64,000 nucleotides of DNA from Ponticaulis sp. (GCA_002692725.1 NZLU01000067.1:1-64000), one strand, 5' to 3'. Positions 18,670-29,488 are shown, numbered from the stretch's first letter. The notes: generated by a model from the letters alone, not told the origin. A program made the numbers and translations.

Positions 18670-19767
18670 ATGAGCACATTGTCCAGTTCTGCCTTTGCAC
18701 GCCTTAAAGAATTAGCGCGAGACAACTCTGTGGAGGAGAGACGCGAACTCTTGCGGTCAATCACCGACATGTTCCTCGCACAGAGCAGCAGCAAGTCCGA
18801 ATCTGAATGCATGTTGTTCGACGAAGTCGTCGGCGCCGTGGTGAAGGACATGCAATCCTCCGTCCGCGCAGAACTGGCTGGAAAACTGGCCAAATCTGAT
18901 GCTCCGGTGAACAAAACACTCCTCTCATTTGCCATGGATGAAGACATTAACGTCGCCCGTCCTGTGCTGGAGAACTCGACACAGCTCACCGATGATGACC
19001 TCATCAAGGTCGTGACCTCGCGCACGCAGGAACACATCCTGGCGATCACCAAACGAAAAGGCGTCAGTGAAAGCGTGTCCGGCGCGATTGTCGATCGCGG
19101 CGCAGACCATGTCATCGCCTCACTGCTTGATAACAGCACCGCTGAAATTGGTCGCGATTCCATGGAAAAGGTCGCAAACAAGGCCATCAATTCAGACCTG
19201 CTGCAAAAGAGCTTTGTCGGCCGGGATGATGTTCCGCTCGACCTTCTTAACGAGCTTGTGCTCGTCGTCGAAAAAGATTTGCGCGAAGAAATCATGAACC
19301 GGTTCCAGAATGTCAGCGAAAGCGAGCTGGATGCCGCCCTTGCGCGCAGCCGTCGACTGGTCCGCCAGAATTTCGGCCGGGAATCCCGTGAACAGAAAAT
19401 CGCGATATCCCAGATCGATCGGATTTCGCAGTACGAACCGCTGACCACAAACCATTTGCCGCGCTTCCTGAAGGAACATGACGCGGCCGCCTTCTCCGAA
19501 GTGCTGAACCGCCTGAGTGGAATTGGCTATCAGAACGCGCTTAACATCTATAAGGGGCGTGACGTCGACAGCCTGGCCTTTGTCATGAAAGCACTTGATG
19601 CGCCGCTAAACGTCTTTGCGGTTACAGCCGCCTATATTGTCGGAAAATTCCATGCGGTGAATGCGGTCCAGGAATTCGGACCGCTTTACCAGGAAGTGTC
19701 ACACGAAGCTGCGTCCCGAGCCCTTCGCTTCTGGAAAGTCCGCAACGCCAACGCAGAAGCTGCCTGA
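18670..19767 (+). CDS. DUF2336 domain protein
   Basis: A 365-residue cytoplasmic, almost entirely helical protein matching DUF2336, a family common in Alphaproteobacteria and reminiscent of HEAT-like repeats. Recognisable pieces are RRELLRSITDMFL, DEDINVARPVLENS and LDDDDLI-type helices around residues 90-115, repeated as TSRTQEHILAI and VIASLLDNSTAEI. I start at the ATG at 18670; the frame is open 32 codons further upstream but without a ribosome binding site. The function is unknown. Its stop abuts the stop of the convergent TPR gene with no base between them, inside a palindrome. Confidence 0.85.
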   Translation: MSTLSSSAFARLKELARDNSVEERRELLRSITDMFLAQSSSKSESECMLFDEVVGAVVKDMQSSVRAELAGKLAKSDAPVNKTLLSFAMDEDINVARPVLENSTQLTDDDLIKVVTSRTQEHILAITKRKGVSESVSGAIVDRGADHVIASLLDNSTAEIGRDSMEKVANKAINSDLLQKSFVGRDDVPLDLLNELVLVVEKDLREEIMNRFQNVSESELDAALARSRRLVRQNFGRESREQKIAISQIDRISQYEPLTTNHLPRFLKEHDAAAFSEVLNRLSGIGYQNALNIYKGRDVDSLAFVMKALDAPLNVFAVTAAYIVGKFHAVNAVQEFGPLYQEVSHEAASRALRFWKVRNANAEAA

Positions 19768-21693
19768 TCAGGCTCCGTTGTCGCGGCAAACCTTCAGCTT
19801 GGCTTCGATTTCGTCTTCGGTTTCCTGCGTCAGAGTTTCGGTTTCCTGAAATAATTCGCGCGCGCGTTCGAAGGCAAATTTAGCACTTGAATAGTCTTCA
19901 TTTTCAAACCGGTCTCGGCCAGAGACCATCAGATCGAGTGCTTTATCAAACTTCTCGCTTTCATCTTCAGAAAATACGGCCTCGATACCTGCCTCTGACG
20001 GTGCCTCCTCGTCGGCTGAATCGGCCAATTCAGCAGTCTGATTTGCTCCGGTTTCAAAGTCATTTGCCGAAACTTCATCCTCAGCCACAGTCTCGGACAG
20101 ATCGTCAAAGTCGCTCTCGGATTCAGTGTCACCGTCGGTTTCAGAAAGAGCGATGATGCTCAGATAGGATTCACGCTCCTTGTCTCCGGGTAGCGTTTTT
20201 CCTCCCTCTTCCCGGGCAATGATGTCGTCAATTTCTTCTTGAGCTGCGTCGATTTCTTCGCGACTGAAGTCTCCCTTGATCTCGGAACGACACAGCAGGA
20301 TGGACAGGTCCAATAGTTTGCGAGTCGACTGATCAAGACGTCCAGCCTTTTCAAGACCGGCATAAGCACGGCGATAGGCGTCCAGTGCATTTTCCATGTC
20401 CCCACACTTGAACAGAAACCTGCCTTTCATCTGAAATAATGGCGCAGCGGGTATATCGGGATCCATTTCGGTGCCCGAGAATACCTGCTGAGTCAGCTCG
20501 ATGGCCTCATCCACAATCTCATTGGAAACCCAATCACTGGTCTTAAAGCTGAGCAAGAGCGCCAGATAGCCAAGAGCACGCGCCTGAGAATGTTTCAGCC
20601 CGCTCTCCTGAGAGAGGTCTGCAGCCTCACGAATGAGCCGCTCAGCCTGCTCCAAATCCGCCCGGACAAAAGCCATTGTGGCCCGTCCCAGCTTTTGTTC
20701 AATGTCTGCATCGACCAGGCGGTCGGGACACTTTTCAATGGCTTCGGCAGCTTTATCCAGCATGCTGTCGGCTTCCTCCAGACGACGTGCCTCATAAAGC
20801 TCAATCGTTTCCTGATCCCATTTGGGATTGAAGCCGCCCAGGGACGCTCTCCTGCGGAAATCACTCAAAATGCTATCAGCGACAGCATGACATGCTGAGG
20901 CAAGAAGCTTCATATCGTGGGTCGCTTCGGCAATGCTGATGGCACGCCGATACTGGCGATCCGCATCATCTTGACGGTCGTCGAACTTTGCCTGATCGGC
21001 TAGCTCCAGAAGAATAAATGCTGTCAGGTCCGGCCGCTTCTGCTCAGTTCGCGGCAGAAGTTGCTCAAAGTCATCAACGACATGCGCCATGCCCTCAGAT
21101 ACGGCGCGAAGGCGAAGCGCATGATAGGCCGCATCCAGATTACCGGGGCTGAGTGCCAGGGCGCGGTCGAACGCCTCAACCGCCGTCGCTGCATCGAAAT
21201 CAGCCGCCAGGATCCCGACTTCGACATAATCATCGGCATCGTCCGCAACCGCCATCAGATCAGCAATGGCTTTGCCTGGATCGATAAGAAAGGTCTCCAG
21301 CAATTCAGACTTCTCACGGCTTGACGGCAGCGAGACATAGCGCTCGATAACCGTGCGCTGCGCTGTGCTGTCAGCGGGATTGGCCGCCTGCTCAGGAGTT
21401 GTTGTACGAGTGACCCGCGTCAGTAGCGCGGCCGTCAATTGACTTCGATCATCGACGGTCAATTTTCCTCGCGAGTCGAGGGCCAGGAGGGCATCCAGGG
21501 TCGCATCCCCGGTTGATGGGGTATAGTCGGACGTTTTCGAGAACATGCCCAGTATCGGCTGGATAAAGCCGATCACGCCGACGACCACAACGATCAGAGC
21601 CAGAAGAAACCCCGCATAGGGCTGAAGAAATTCCGGCAAGAAACTAATGAGCCAACTTGTGAATTCGTCAGCCGACTGAGGCAAGTTATCCAT
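19768..21693 (-). CDS. membrane-anchored TPR-like protein
   Basis: A 641-residue protein with one N-terminal membrane helix (about 25-48, GFLLALIVVVVGVIGFI). A long helical region of TPR-like repeats follows (about 130-480; for example AVEAFDRALALSPGNLDAAYHAL, split across helices near residue 185, and ALDAYRRAYAGLEKAGR near 425). A Glu/Asp/Ser-rich low-complexity segment (about 500-580) precedes a last TPR pair ending in EAKLKVCRDNGA. Probably a scaffold at the inner membrane. GGAG precedes the ATG by five bases. It is next to, and transcribed like, the MscS gene, from which it is separated by about 110 bases. No catalytic motif seen. Confidence 0.75.
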   Translation of the reverse strand: MDNLPQSADEFTSWLISFLPEFLQPYAGFLLALIVVVVGVIGFIQPILGMFSKTSDYTPSTGDATLDALLALDSRGKLTVDDRSQLTAALLTRVTRTTTPEQAANPADSTAQRTVIERYVSLPSSREKSELLETFLIDPGKAIADLMAVADDADDYVEVGILAADFDAATAVEAFDRALALSPGNLDAAYHALRLRAVSEGMAHVVDDFEQLLPRTEQKRPDLTAFILLELADQAKFDDRQDDADRQYRRAISIAEATHDMKLLASACHAVADSILSDFRRRASLGGFNPKWDQETIELYEARRLEEADSMLDKAAEAIEKCPDRLVDADIEQKLGRATMAFVRADLEQAERLIREAADLSQESGLKHSQARALGYLALLLSFKTSDWVSNEIVDEAIELTQQVFSGTEMDPDIPAAPLFQMKGRFLFKCGDMENALDAYRRAYAGLEKAGRLDQSTRKLLDLSILLCRSEIKGDFSREEIDAAQEEIDDIIAREEGGKTLPGDKERESYLSIIALSETDGDTESESDFDDLSETVAEDEVSANDFETGANQTAELADSADEEAPSEAGIEAVFSEDESEKFDKALDLMVSGRDRFENEDYSSAKFAFERARELFQETETLTQETEDEIEAKLKVCRDNGA

Positions 21694-21801
21694 GGTCGCT
21701 CCACTGGTTAATTCCCTTAAACCATAGTTATTTTATGGTTTTATTTCAGCGCGACATTACGCCACTGAGGGAGTGGAGACGGGGCTAAACTGAGGACAGG
21801 C

Positions 21802-23055
21802 TTATTCGCCGCCGTCGTCGGCATCCATGTCGGTCGCCTTGGCATGGGCCAGTTTCTCCTGGCGCGCCTGCTCGACACGTGGCGAGAGTTCCGGTGGCGA
21901 CATGATTTCCGGCGGATCCTGTTGCTGCATATAGACGGTGCGGCTTGGGAAGGCGAAGCCCGTACCCGCTTTCTCGATAATGTCCATAATCTCAAGCGCG
22001 AGTTTTTCTTTCAACTCCAGCCATTGTCCCCAATTGGTGGTATTGGTGAAGGTATAGATCAGGAAGTCGATCGAACTCGCATTGAAGGTGTCGACCCGCA
22101 CAAACAGCGCCGTTGCCGGCGGCTTGGCAAAGTCCGGACTGGCCCAGAGATAGGCTTCGATCTCGTCACGGATATATTTCAGTTGATCAACCGTGGTGCG
22201 ATACTCGACACCAACCGCCCATTTGATCCGGCGGTGCGTCATGCGGGAGAAGTTTGTGACGGCATTGTCTGACAGCTTCGCATTCGGCACATACATCGGG
22301 CTTTTGTCGAAGCGGCGAATAAGGGTGGATCGGAAATTGATCTTCTCAACCGTGCCCTCACACACACCATCGACAGCAATCCACTCGCCGGGCTGGAAGC
22401 GTTTCTCGGTCAGGATCAGAATGCCCGCGATGAGGTTCTTGAACAAATCCTGTGCGCCGAGACCAACCGCTAGACCAAACACGCCGAGGCCCGCCAGGAT
22501 CGGTCCGATCTGAATACCCCAGATATCGAGAACGGCCGCCGCACCGACAATCAGGAACAGGACCTGAAGCGTTTTAACCAGCCAATCGACAATCGCGCTG
22601 GAAAGAGTCTCACGAAGCCCCGTAAACAGGAAAGAAAACGCCCCAACAGCGCGGTTTAAAGTCCAGAAAATCGATAGGGCCACCATGGACCGCAAGACAT
22701 CGTCGGCAACGTTTTGCGCCCCTTCAGGCAGATCGATGACCTGGGTGGCAATATAGACACCCACAATGATCGGAACGATTTTGAGCGGTGCCGAAATGGT
22801 CGTGACCAGCGCATCATCGAGATTGGTCTTCGTACCAGCCGCGGCCTTGGTAATCTGACGCACAACCGTGCGGGCAAACAAGCCGCGAATGACAAAGGCC
22901 ACCAACAGAATACCGACAGCGGTCAGGATTTCTCCATAGGAGAGGCCGAATACCCCTTCATACCACAATCCGGCAATGTACTCATATCCGTCCCGAGCCC
23001 ATACCGGCGCGTTCTCAAGCCATTCCGGTGGCGGTGGTGGTGCTGTAGTTGTCAC
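21802..23055 (-). CDS. MscS family mechanosensitive channel
   Basis: A 417-residue inner-membrane channel. A Pro-rich N-terminus precedes several membrane helices (about 30-55, 75-100, 115-135, 150-175). The pore-lining TM3 region is LAGLGVFGLAVGLGAQDLFKNLIAG, here shown as its core GLAVGLGAQDLFKN around residue 195, with the Gly/Ala packing typical of MscS. The beta domain (EKRFQPGEWIAVDG, GTVEKINFRST) and a C-terminal alpha-beta vestibule follow. It opens with membrane tension to release osmolytes. The start is GTG with GGGAG upstream. The C-terminal 45 residues are charged and probably cytosolic tail. Family certain; conductance and gating unknown. Confidence 0.94.
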   Translation of the reverse strand: MTTTAPPPPPEWLENAPVWARDGYEYIAGLWYEGVFGLSYGEILTAVGILLVAFVIRGLFARTVVRQITKAAAGTKTNLDDALVTTISAPLKIVPIIVGVYIATQVIDLPEGAQNVADDVLRSMVALSIFWTLNRAVGAFSFLFTGLRETLSSAIVDWLVKTLQVLFLIVGAAAVLDIWGIQIGPILAGLGVFGLAVGLGAQDLFKNLIAGILILTEKRFQPGEWIAVDGVCEGTVEKINFRSTLIRRFDKSPMYVPNAKLSDNAVTNFSRMTHRRIKWAVGVEYRTTVDQLKYIRDEIEAYLWASPDFAKPPATALFVRVDTFNASSIDFLIYTFTNTTNWGQWLELKEKLALEIMDIIEKAGTGFAFPSRTVYMQQQDPPEIMSPPELSPRVEQARQEKLAHAKATDMDADDGGE

Positions 23056-23233
23056 GACGTGCGCTCCCGCTTTTCAAACCCGCAGACGTTTTTGAATAGG
23101 GTTAATGCTTCGTCAACTCTTACTTTTGGTTTGCCATGGGTTTTGATCAATTTGGCGATAGTCAAATAGATTCAACTGGACGATCCGGCACGAACGCTTC
23201 AATATCGGCGCGAAATCGTTTGGGAGGACTTTT

Positions 23234-24466
23234 ATGAAACTTCAATTGACCGGGATCGCGCTGCTTTCCCTGGCGCTTGCTGCCTGTGGCGGTGAAACCG
23301 ACGAACCAGTATCCCCAGCCGCAGAGACACCACCGGCGGCGGAAACCGAAACCCCCATGCCGGAAGAGGCAGCCTGGGATCCGACTGCCGATCCTGATTA
23401 CGCCGATAAACGCAACTGGCTGTGTGCTTCGGATAAAGCCGATGATTATTGCGACACAGCAGATCTGACGGCGACCGTTATCGACGTTGTTGATGGTGAA
23501 GTCGTTGTCTCTACCGAAGAATATGAAGCCGCTGCTGATCCGGCCGTGGATTGCTTCTATGTTTATCCGACAACGTCTGTTGATGATGCCGGCAATGCCG
23601 ACCTCGACCCGGAAGAAGAAGCCGAAATCTATACGACTGTTGGTCAGTTCGCGCGTTTTGGTGAGGTCTGCCGCACATTCGCGCCAATGTATCGTCAGGT
23701 CACGCTGAAATCATTGCGCGCAGGCATGGTTGGTCAGTCTATTCCGACAGACCGCATGATGCCGATTAACGACATCAAGGCCGCGTGGAATTATTACCTC
23801 GAGAACTATAATGAAGGCCGCGGTGTCATTCTCGTTGGTCACTCCCAGGGTTCGAGTGTTCTTCAGACACTTCTGGCAACCGAAATCATCGGCAAGCCAG
23901 CTCAGGAGAAAATCATCGCCGCTTACCCAACCGGGATCACTTATCCGACGCAGGAAGATGGATCCTTCATGGGCATGCCACCGTGTGAGACCAAGGAACA
24001 GACCGGCTGCATCATCGCCTACTCCATGTTCCGCGAAAATGTTCCGCCATCTGCTGAAAGCTTCTTCGGCGTGAATTCACCGCGCGGCGAAGCCATGTGT
24101 GTGAACCCGGCTGCCGTCGCAGGCAATGACGGTGTTCTGGACTCTTACCTCATCACCGGTCCAGACCGCGCAGGAACGCCAGCAACCTTCGCAGAAGGTG
24201 TCGACGTGGAAACGGACTTTGCGAAAGTGCCAGGTCTTCTGTCTGCCGAGTGTGTCGCAACCGACAGCCACCACTATCTGGCCGTGTCCATCAACGCAGA
24301 CCCGGACGACGCCCGCACGGACGAATTCTGGGGCGACATCTTCATGGCTGATGGCTCGATCAATGAAGGCTGGGGTCTTCACCTGCTCGACATGCATGGC
24401 GCTATGGGCAACCTTCTCACAATCGCAAAAGCACAAGCGGCGGCCTGGGAAGCTAAAAGCGAATAA
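23234..24466 (+). CDS. DUF3089 alpha/beta-hydrolase-like lipoprotein
   Basis: A 410-residue lipoprotein. The signal peptide ends in LAAC (lipobox, Cys about residue 19), then a Pro/Glu-rich linker of about 40 residues, then a DUF3089 domain. Family blocks are DCFYVYPTTS near residue 105, FAPMYRQVTL near 155 and VILVGHSQGSSVL near 200, where GHSQG is the nucleophile elbow of an alpha/beta hydrolase. Late H in DSHHYLAVS could complete a triad. Likely an esterase-like enzyme at the outer membrane or periplasm; substrate unknown. A GGAGG ribosome binding site and a following terminator mark it as its own transcription unit. Confidence 0.87.
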   Translation: MKLQLTGIALLSLALAACGGETDEPVSPAAETPPAAETETPMPEEAAWDPTADPDYADKRNWLCASDKADDYCDTADLTATVIDVVDGEVVVSTEEYEAAADPAVDCFYVYPTTSVDDAGNADLDPEEEAEIYTTVGQFARFGEVCRTFAPMYRQVTLKSLRAGMVGQSIPTDRMMPINDIKAAWNYYLENYNEGRGVILVGHSQGSSVLQTLLATEIIGKPAQEKIIAAYPTGITYPTQEDGSFMGMPPCETKEQTGCIIAYSMFRENVPPSAESFFGVNSPRGEAMCVNPAAVAGNDGVLDSYLITGPDRAGTPATFAEGVDVETDFAKVPGLLSAECVATDSHHYLAVSINADPDDARTDEFWGDIFMADGSINEGWGLHLLDMHGAMGNLLTIAKAQAAAWEAKSE

Positions 24467-24489
24467 GGTTTCGCCGATCTGAAATCAGA

Positions 24490-24520
24490 AACCGCCAGTT
24501 CTCGGACTGGCGGTTTTTTT
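24490..24520 (+). terminator. intrinsic terminator after the DUF3089 gene
   Basis: AACCGCCAGT and ACTGGCGGTT pair around TCTCGG-type loop and are followed by seven T, 24 bases past the stop. Confidence 0.93.
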
Positions 24521-24649
24521 GATGGGGCGAGAGGTCCTCGCTTATCCGAACAGCGGCATACAACGCATCTGAATTGCTCCGGACGCTTCGTTCATTTTGC
24601 ATACAGCTGCAGGATGACACTTTGTTAGCGCTCATTGTTGGAGGGGATT

Positions 24650-25048
24650 ATGCGAACAGTTTATGCAGCACTTATGGCCATCACGGTTTCAGTTTCAGCA
24701 CATGCGGATGTGCCAAGATACGACCCGCCAGATCTGTCCGAAGGCAAAACACTCTGCCCGATCAATGAGAACATTCCCGCCGAACTCATGATTCCTGAGG
24801 AGAGCTATTCAAAAGAGCAGGCCCTGGCCGCGCTCGAGAGTCTCGCAACCCTGATCGAGGACAATGACTTCGTTATGGAAATTGATGGTCAGATCATTCC
24901 GGATGGCGAAGTTTACTCCCTCGGATATTCACGCTTCATGTCCCGAGTTGATGGCTATGTCTTGCGCCAACGCGCCATGACAGGGTCGCCTTATGATATC
25001 GAACAATTCTGCGAGTTCATGAAGGCAAATGCCATGGCGAATGATTGA
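24650..25048 (+). CDS. small secreted protein of unknown function
   Basis: A predicted 132-residue exported protein. The ATG at 24650 follows GGAGGGG; five codons of open frame upstream are ignored. The signal peptide is MRTVYAALMAITVSVSAHA with cleavage expected after AHA. The mature part has two Cys (TLCPI and QFCEF) at opposite ends, a long acidic helix (EQALAALESLATLIEDND) and no recognised domain. It probably resides in the periplasm. It precedes a potassium-channel-like gene by 64 bases on the same strand, which may be coincidence. Confidence 0.7.
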   Translation: MRTVYAALMAITVSVSAHADVPRYDPPDLSEGKTLCPINENIPAELMIPEESYSKEQALAALESLATLIEDNDFVMEIDGQIIPDGEVYSLGYSRFMSRVDGYVLRQRAMTGSPYDIEQFCEFMKANAMAND

Positions 25049-25111
25049 CCATCATAACGGCTCGAACTTGAACTGAATCGCGGATAAGCTCCGTCCGGGA
25101 GGCTTTCCGCC

Positions 25112-25555
25112 ATGATGTTCCAATTGTTTCTCGGTTCAGCACTGATCATCACCACCATTATCGTGTCCGTTGTGCTGATCGGCGTCGCAATTGAGCTTTT
25201 GACATGGTTTGCCAGCAAACTCTCGCGCGGAAGCCACACCACAGAATCTTTCCTGGCTCTTGGTGCAACCACCACCTGGTTTGTCTTTGTAGTGACGGTA
25301 AATGTCTGGCTTTGGGCGTTCGCCTATCTCTGGCTGGGCGTGTTTGAAAGCCTGGAAGAGGCGCTCTATTTTTCGCTCGTCTGCTTCACGACCCTTGGCT
25401 TCGGGGACATCGTGCTCAGCGAAGACTGGCGCCTGCTTTCTGGTTTTACGGCCACGGCAGGCTTCATCCTGTTCGGCCTCGGCACAGCCTTTCTGTTTGA
25501 GATCATGTCCCGCTATTTCCGCGAAGGTCAGGCACGGCGAAAGCATAGAAAGTAA
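25112..25555 (+). CDS. two-helix ion channel, K+ channel-like
   Basis: A 147-residue inner-membrane protein. There is an N-terminal membrane helix (about 5-32), a second hydrophobic segment (about 50-75), a pore helix and selectivity-filter-like TTLGFGD near residue 98, and a last helix (about 110-135) ending in a basic tail. This arrangement matches the Ion_trans_2 pore module. The filter reads GFGD instead of the canonical GYGD; GFG is tolerated in some K+ channels. No RCK or nucleotide-binding domain is attached or adjacent, so gating ligands are unknown. The ATG follows GGGAGG. Confidence 0.8.
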   Translation: MMFQLFLGSALIITTIIVSVVLIGVAIELLTWFASKLSRGSHTTESFLALGATTTWFVFVVTVNVWLWAFAYLWLGVFESLEEALYFSLVCFTTLGFGDIVLSEDWRLLSGFTATAGFILFGLGTAFLFEIMSRYFREGQARRKHRK

Positions 25556-25600
25556 ATCTGATGTCTTCCGAATCCCTGCCATCACGTATAAAGAGCGGGG

Positions 25601-27883
25601 ATGACACCGACATCTGACCTCCAGACCAAAATCACTGCGCTCATGCAGGCCGAGCAAACCGAAGCTGATGCCAGGGAGCACGGCATTAATGCCGAGGAGT
25701 GGGATCGGCTGATCACCCGGCTCGGCCGCAATCCGAACCTTGTCGAGCTCGGCATTTATTCGGTCATGTGGTCAGAACATTGTTCGTATAAATCCTCGCG
25801 TCGTCACCTCGGCAAATTCCCGACGAAAAACGCCTCCGTCATTCAGGGCCCAGGCGAGAATGCGGGCGTGATCGACATTGGCGATGGTCAGGCTGCCATC
25901 TTCAAAATGGAAAGCCACAACCACCCCTCTTATATCGAGCCTTATCAGGGTGCGGCGACGGGCGTTGGCGGCATTCTGCGCGACGTCTTCACCATGGGCG
26001 CGCGTCCGATCGCGCTCGTCAATGCGCTGCGTTTTGGCTCGCCGGACCACCCGAAGACACGCAGCCTCGTCGCAGGCGTGGTTGCGGGCATTGGCGGTTA
26101 CGGAAACTGTGTTGGCGTGCCCACAGTGGCGGGCGAAACCCAGTTCGACGAAGGCTATAATGGCAATATCCTCGTGAACGCTATGGCTGTCGGCCTCGCC
26201 GATCAGGACAAGATTTTCTATGCCCGCGGTGCAACGCCGGGTAACCCAATTTTTTATGTCGGCTCCAAGACGGGCCGTGACGGCATTCACGGCGCGACCA
26301 TGGCCTCAGCTGAATTCTCTGAGGGCGATGAAGAAAAACGCCCAACGGTTCAGGTCGGCGACCCATTCACCGAAAAACTCCTCATCGAAGCCTGTCTTGA
26401 ACTGATGGCGACAGACGCCATTCAAGCCATTCAGGATATGGGCGCTGCGGGTCTCACCTCCTCCTCCGTCGAAATGGCAGACAAGGGCGGAATTGGCGTT
26501 GAGATGGATCTCGATCTCGTGCCACAGCGCGAAAATGGCATGTCGGCCTATGAGATCATGCTGTCAGAGAGCCAGGAGCGTATGCTCATGGTTCTGAAGC
26601 CTGGCAAGGAAGAGATTGCCAAAGCCATTTTCGACAAATGGGATCTGGATGCCGAAGTCATCGGCGTCACCACCGACACCGGCCATATGGTGCTGAAACA
26701 GTTCGGTGAAGTTGTGTGCGACATTCCTGTCCCGCCACTCGCCGAAGACGCGCCAAACTATGATCGCCCATGGGTGGAGCCGACGCCGCGACCAGCTTTC
26801 GATTTTACGAAATACGCTGAACCATCAGATTATAGTGACGTGCTGCTCAAGCTCATGTCCTGCCCGGATATGGCATCCAAACGCTGGATCTGGGAACAAT
26901 ATGATCGCCATGTCATGGGCGACACGTTCGACAGTTCGTCATCCGGCGGCGATGCAGCCATCGTCCGCATTCACGGCACCAACAAGGCACTGGCCATCTG
27001 TTCCGACTGCAACCCGCATTATGTGGCCGCTGGCCCGTTTGAAGGCGGCAAGGCTGTTGTTGCCGAGGCCTATCGCAACCTTTCTGCCGTGGGCGCAAAG
27101 CCAATTGCCATCACTGACAATCTCAATTTCGGCAATCCCGAAAAGCCCGAAACCATGGGCTATATCGTAAAGGCCATTGAGGGCATGGCCGAGGCTTGCC
27201 GCGAACTCGACTTCCCGGTCGTCTCCGGCAATGTGTCGCTCTATAACGAGACTGACGGTATTTCTATTCCGCCAACACCAGTTGTTGGCGGTGTCGGCCT
27301 TATTGAGGACGTCACGAAAACTGCCACACTCAACGGCGCGAAACCAGGCGACAAACTCATACTCGTAGGTAAAACAACCCCGCATCTGGGCGCGACACTT
27401 TACGCCCGCGAATGGTTGAGCCTGAAAGGCGAAGACCTCGGCCCGCCGCCGCAGGTTGATCTCGCGCTCACCAGGAAGAATTCAGACTTTGTCCGAGCCG
27501 TCATTGAACAAGGGCTTGTGAATGCCGTGCATGATGTGTCCGATGGCGGCGCGGCCTGTGCAGCGGCGGAAATGGCTCTGTCGGCCAATACCAGCGTGCA
27601 AATGCTCTCGCACAGCAAGTCGGCATTGTTTGCCTTCTTTGCCGAAAGTCAGGGCCGCTTTCTGATCGCTCTGCCGGAAGATAAAATCTCCACTTTCAAT
27701 GAACAGATCAAAGCCCACAATATCGTCGCCCAGCATGTGGGCGACTTCATTTCCGATGAGACTGAAGCGCCTTATTTGCACCTTGCACTCGATCAGATCG
27801 GCAATGGTCCGAAACTCCCGCTCTCCACGCTGCGCGCAGCCCATGAAGACTGGCTTCCAAACTATATGAAGGGCGAGGCCTGA
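25601..27883 (+). CDS. purL: phosphoribosylformylglycinamidine synthase, large subunit
   Basis: A 760-residue enzyme of purine biosynthesis that converts FGAR, ATP and glutamine-derived ammonia to FGAM, working with PurS and PurQ. The size and the two AIRS-like halves identify the small-type PurL. Halfmarks are [18 protein letters not shown] near residue 50, [20 protein letters not shown] near 100 (ATP/metal site), [11 protein letters not shown] near 440 and [16 protein letters not shown] near 645. The ATG at 25601 has a poor AGCGGGG ribosome binding site. purS and purQ are not adjacent, so the pathway genes are dispersed. Between its stop and the next gene (27884-28006) I see no gene. Confidence 0.96.
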   Translation: MTPTSDLQTKITALMQAEQTEADAREHGINAEEWDRLITRLGRNPNLVELGIYSVMWSEHCSYKSSRRHLGKFPTKNASVIQGPGENAGVIDIGDGQAAIFKMESHNHPSYIEPYQGAATGVGGILRDVFTMGARPIALVNALRFGSPDHPKTRSLVAGVVAGIGGYGNCVGVPTVAGETQFDEGYNGNILVNAMAVGLADQDKIFYARGATPGNPIFYVGSKTGRDGIHGATMASAEFSEGDEEKRPTVQVGDPFTEKLLIEACLELMATDAIQAIQDMGAAGLTSSSVEMADKGGIGVEMDLDLVPQRENGMSAYEIMLSESQERMLMVLKPGKEEIAKAIFDKWDLDAEVIGVTTDTGHMVLKQFGEVVCDIPVPPLAEDAPNYDRPWVEPTPRPAFDFTKYAEPSDYSDVLLKLMSCPDMASKRWIWEQYDRHVMGDTFDSSSSGGDAAIVRIHGTNKALAICSDCNPHYVAAGPFEGGKAVVAEAYRNLSAVGAKPIAITDNLNFGNPEKPETMGYIVKAIEGMAEACRELDFPVVSGNVSLYNETDGISIPPTPVVGGVGLIEDVTKTATLNGAKPGDKLILVGKTTPHLGATLYAREWLSLKGEDLGPPPQVDLALTRKNSDFVRAVIEQGLVNAVHDVSDGGAACAAAEMALSANTSVQMLSHSKSALFAFFAESQGRFLIALPEDKISTFNEQIKAHNIVAQHVGDFISDETEAPYLHLALDQIGNGPKLPLSTLRAAHEDWLPNYMKGEA

Positions 27884-28006
27884 GATTACACCCCGGGCAG
27901 AGCGGTACCGTACCGGTCACGCGGACGAGGCAAATACCGGCATAAAAGCCAAATTAACTAAAAAGGTGCATGTTTTTCTTCAAAATTTGGGCAGGAAAAC
28001 GCACTC

Positions 28007-29317
28007 ATGGCACTCGATTACAACCCACAGGACCGCATCAAGCCGCTTTCAACTGAAGAGCAGGACATGGCGAATACGATTTATGAGGTTCTCGAACCGC
28101 ATCTGATCGATATCATCCTGTTCACTTACAAGAATGGTGCAGTTCCGGCCCAGTGGGATGAAGTTCCAAAAGACCTCGAAGCCATGCAGCGGGTGAAATT
28201 CAAAAAGATCATGACCGGCACTTTCGACGCAGAGTACATTGCCATGCAAGACAAGATCACGCGTCGGCTGGCAAAGTTTATCGACTTTTTTGACTATCTC
28301 TGGGGTTACCATTCCTACGCAACCGTTCTGGTGAACACCTTCCTGAAGCACGCCCCTAAACACACGCACAATCAACGCGACCGATACGTCAAACTGATCG
28401 AAAAAGCCGCTTTCACTGACGCTGCTGTGGTCATGTATCACTTCTTCAATCTTGCCAGTGAGGAAGCCGCCAATAAGCGCAATGAACTGGCCGAGAATTT
28501 CGATCAGGAAGTCCGCGCGTCGTTCGACAAAATGCGATCCGCCATCAATGACGTGTCGGGCATTGCAGAACATCTGGGCGACGAAACCCGCCGGGTCCGT
28601 GAAGCCGTCAGCAACACAAATTCTGCGCCTGAACAGGTTATGGCAAGCGTTCAATCGGTTGCGGCTGCGGCCGAAGAATTGTCCATGACGATTCGCGATA
28701 TCACAGACCGTGTTGATGAAAATTCCACGCACATGACGAAAATCGCAACCAATGTCGGCGATGTCGTAGGCACCAGCACCCGCCTTAAGGAAGTTGCGGG
28801 TCAGATCTCAAAAGTCACCGGCCTCATCAATGGCATTGCCAGCCAGACCAATCTGCTTGCACTCAACGCAACGATTGAAGCCGCCCGTGCCGGTGAGGCG
28901 GGTCGTGGCTTTGCTATTGTGGCCCAGGAAGTCAAAAAACTGGCTCAGGACACCAGCAGTGCAACAGACAGCATTGCCGACAATATTGCCGAACTCGATC
29001 AGACGGTTCAGCTTATTTCCGAAGCCCTGTCTGAAGTCCAGGCCAGTATTGGTGATGTCACAGATGGTGCGTCTCATATTGCGGATGCAGTCCGTCAGCA
29101 GCAGGACACCTCAGCCGAGATCGCAGGCAATGCCGAGCAGTCCAGCATTGCCGTCGGCAGAATGGCTGAAAATGCGAAGCTGACCTCAGAGGTTGCCGGA
29201 AAGAGTGAAAAGCTCGCTGTCGAAACCGTCGACCTGGTGCACGACACTCACGAACAGGTCGAAAGCATCGATAAGGCCATGCAAACCTTCCTGGGGGCCT
29301 TGCGGAAGGCGAGCTAA
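28007..29317 (+). CDS. soluble globin-coupled-type chemotaxis receptor
   Basis: A 436-residue methyl-accepting protein without membrane segments or HAMP domain. The N-terminal ~170 residues look like a globin-coupled sensor: a helical fold ending [12 protein letters not shown], with the FDAEYIAMQ segment normally just before the proximal-His helix. The position where such sensors have the haem-binding His reads Leu (KITRRLAKF), so haem binding is doubtful. The rest is a cytoplasmic signalling coiled coil with the hairpin tip [21 protein letters not shown] (shown here only in part: [16 protein letters not shown]), which contacts CheA and CheW. It should feed a cytoplasmic array. No che genes are adjacent. 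Confidence 0.82.
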   Translation: MALDYNPQDRIKPLSTEEQDMANTIYEVLEPHLIDIILFTYKNGAVPAQWDEVPKDLEAMQRVKFKKIMTGTFDAEYIAMQDKITRRLAKFIDFFDYLWGYHSYATVLVNTFLKHAPKHTHNQRDRYVKLIEKAAFTDAAVVMYHFFNLASEEAANKRNELAENFDQEVRASFDKMRSAINDVSGIAEHLGDETRRVREAVSNTNSAPEQVMASVQSVAAAAEELSMTIRDITDRVDENSTHMTKIATNVGDVVGTSTRLKEVAGQISKVTGLINGIASQTNLLALNATIEAARAGEAGRGFAIVAQEVKKLAQDTSSATDSIADNIAELDQTVQLISEALSEVQASIGDVTDGASHIADAVRQQQDTSAEIAGNAEQSSIAVGRMAENAKLTSEVAGKSEKLAVETVDLVHDTHEQVESIDKAMQTFLGALRKAS

Positions 29318-29488
29318 CGCAGTTTAACTGCGCTTTGCTTTGGCGAGCTATATCTGCAGAAACAGCGCCATTGCCGCGAGAACATGCTCGCGCAAATGCC
29401 GGTAAACGCACAAAAGTAATTGCGAAACCACCCGGTTCGGAATTTGATGGGGGCTAAGGCCGTATGACAAATTGAGCGAGGGTCGCAT

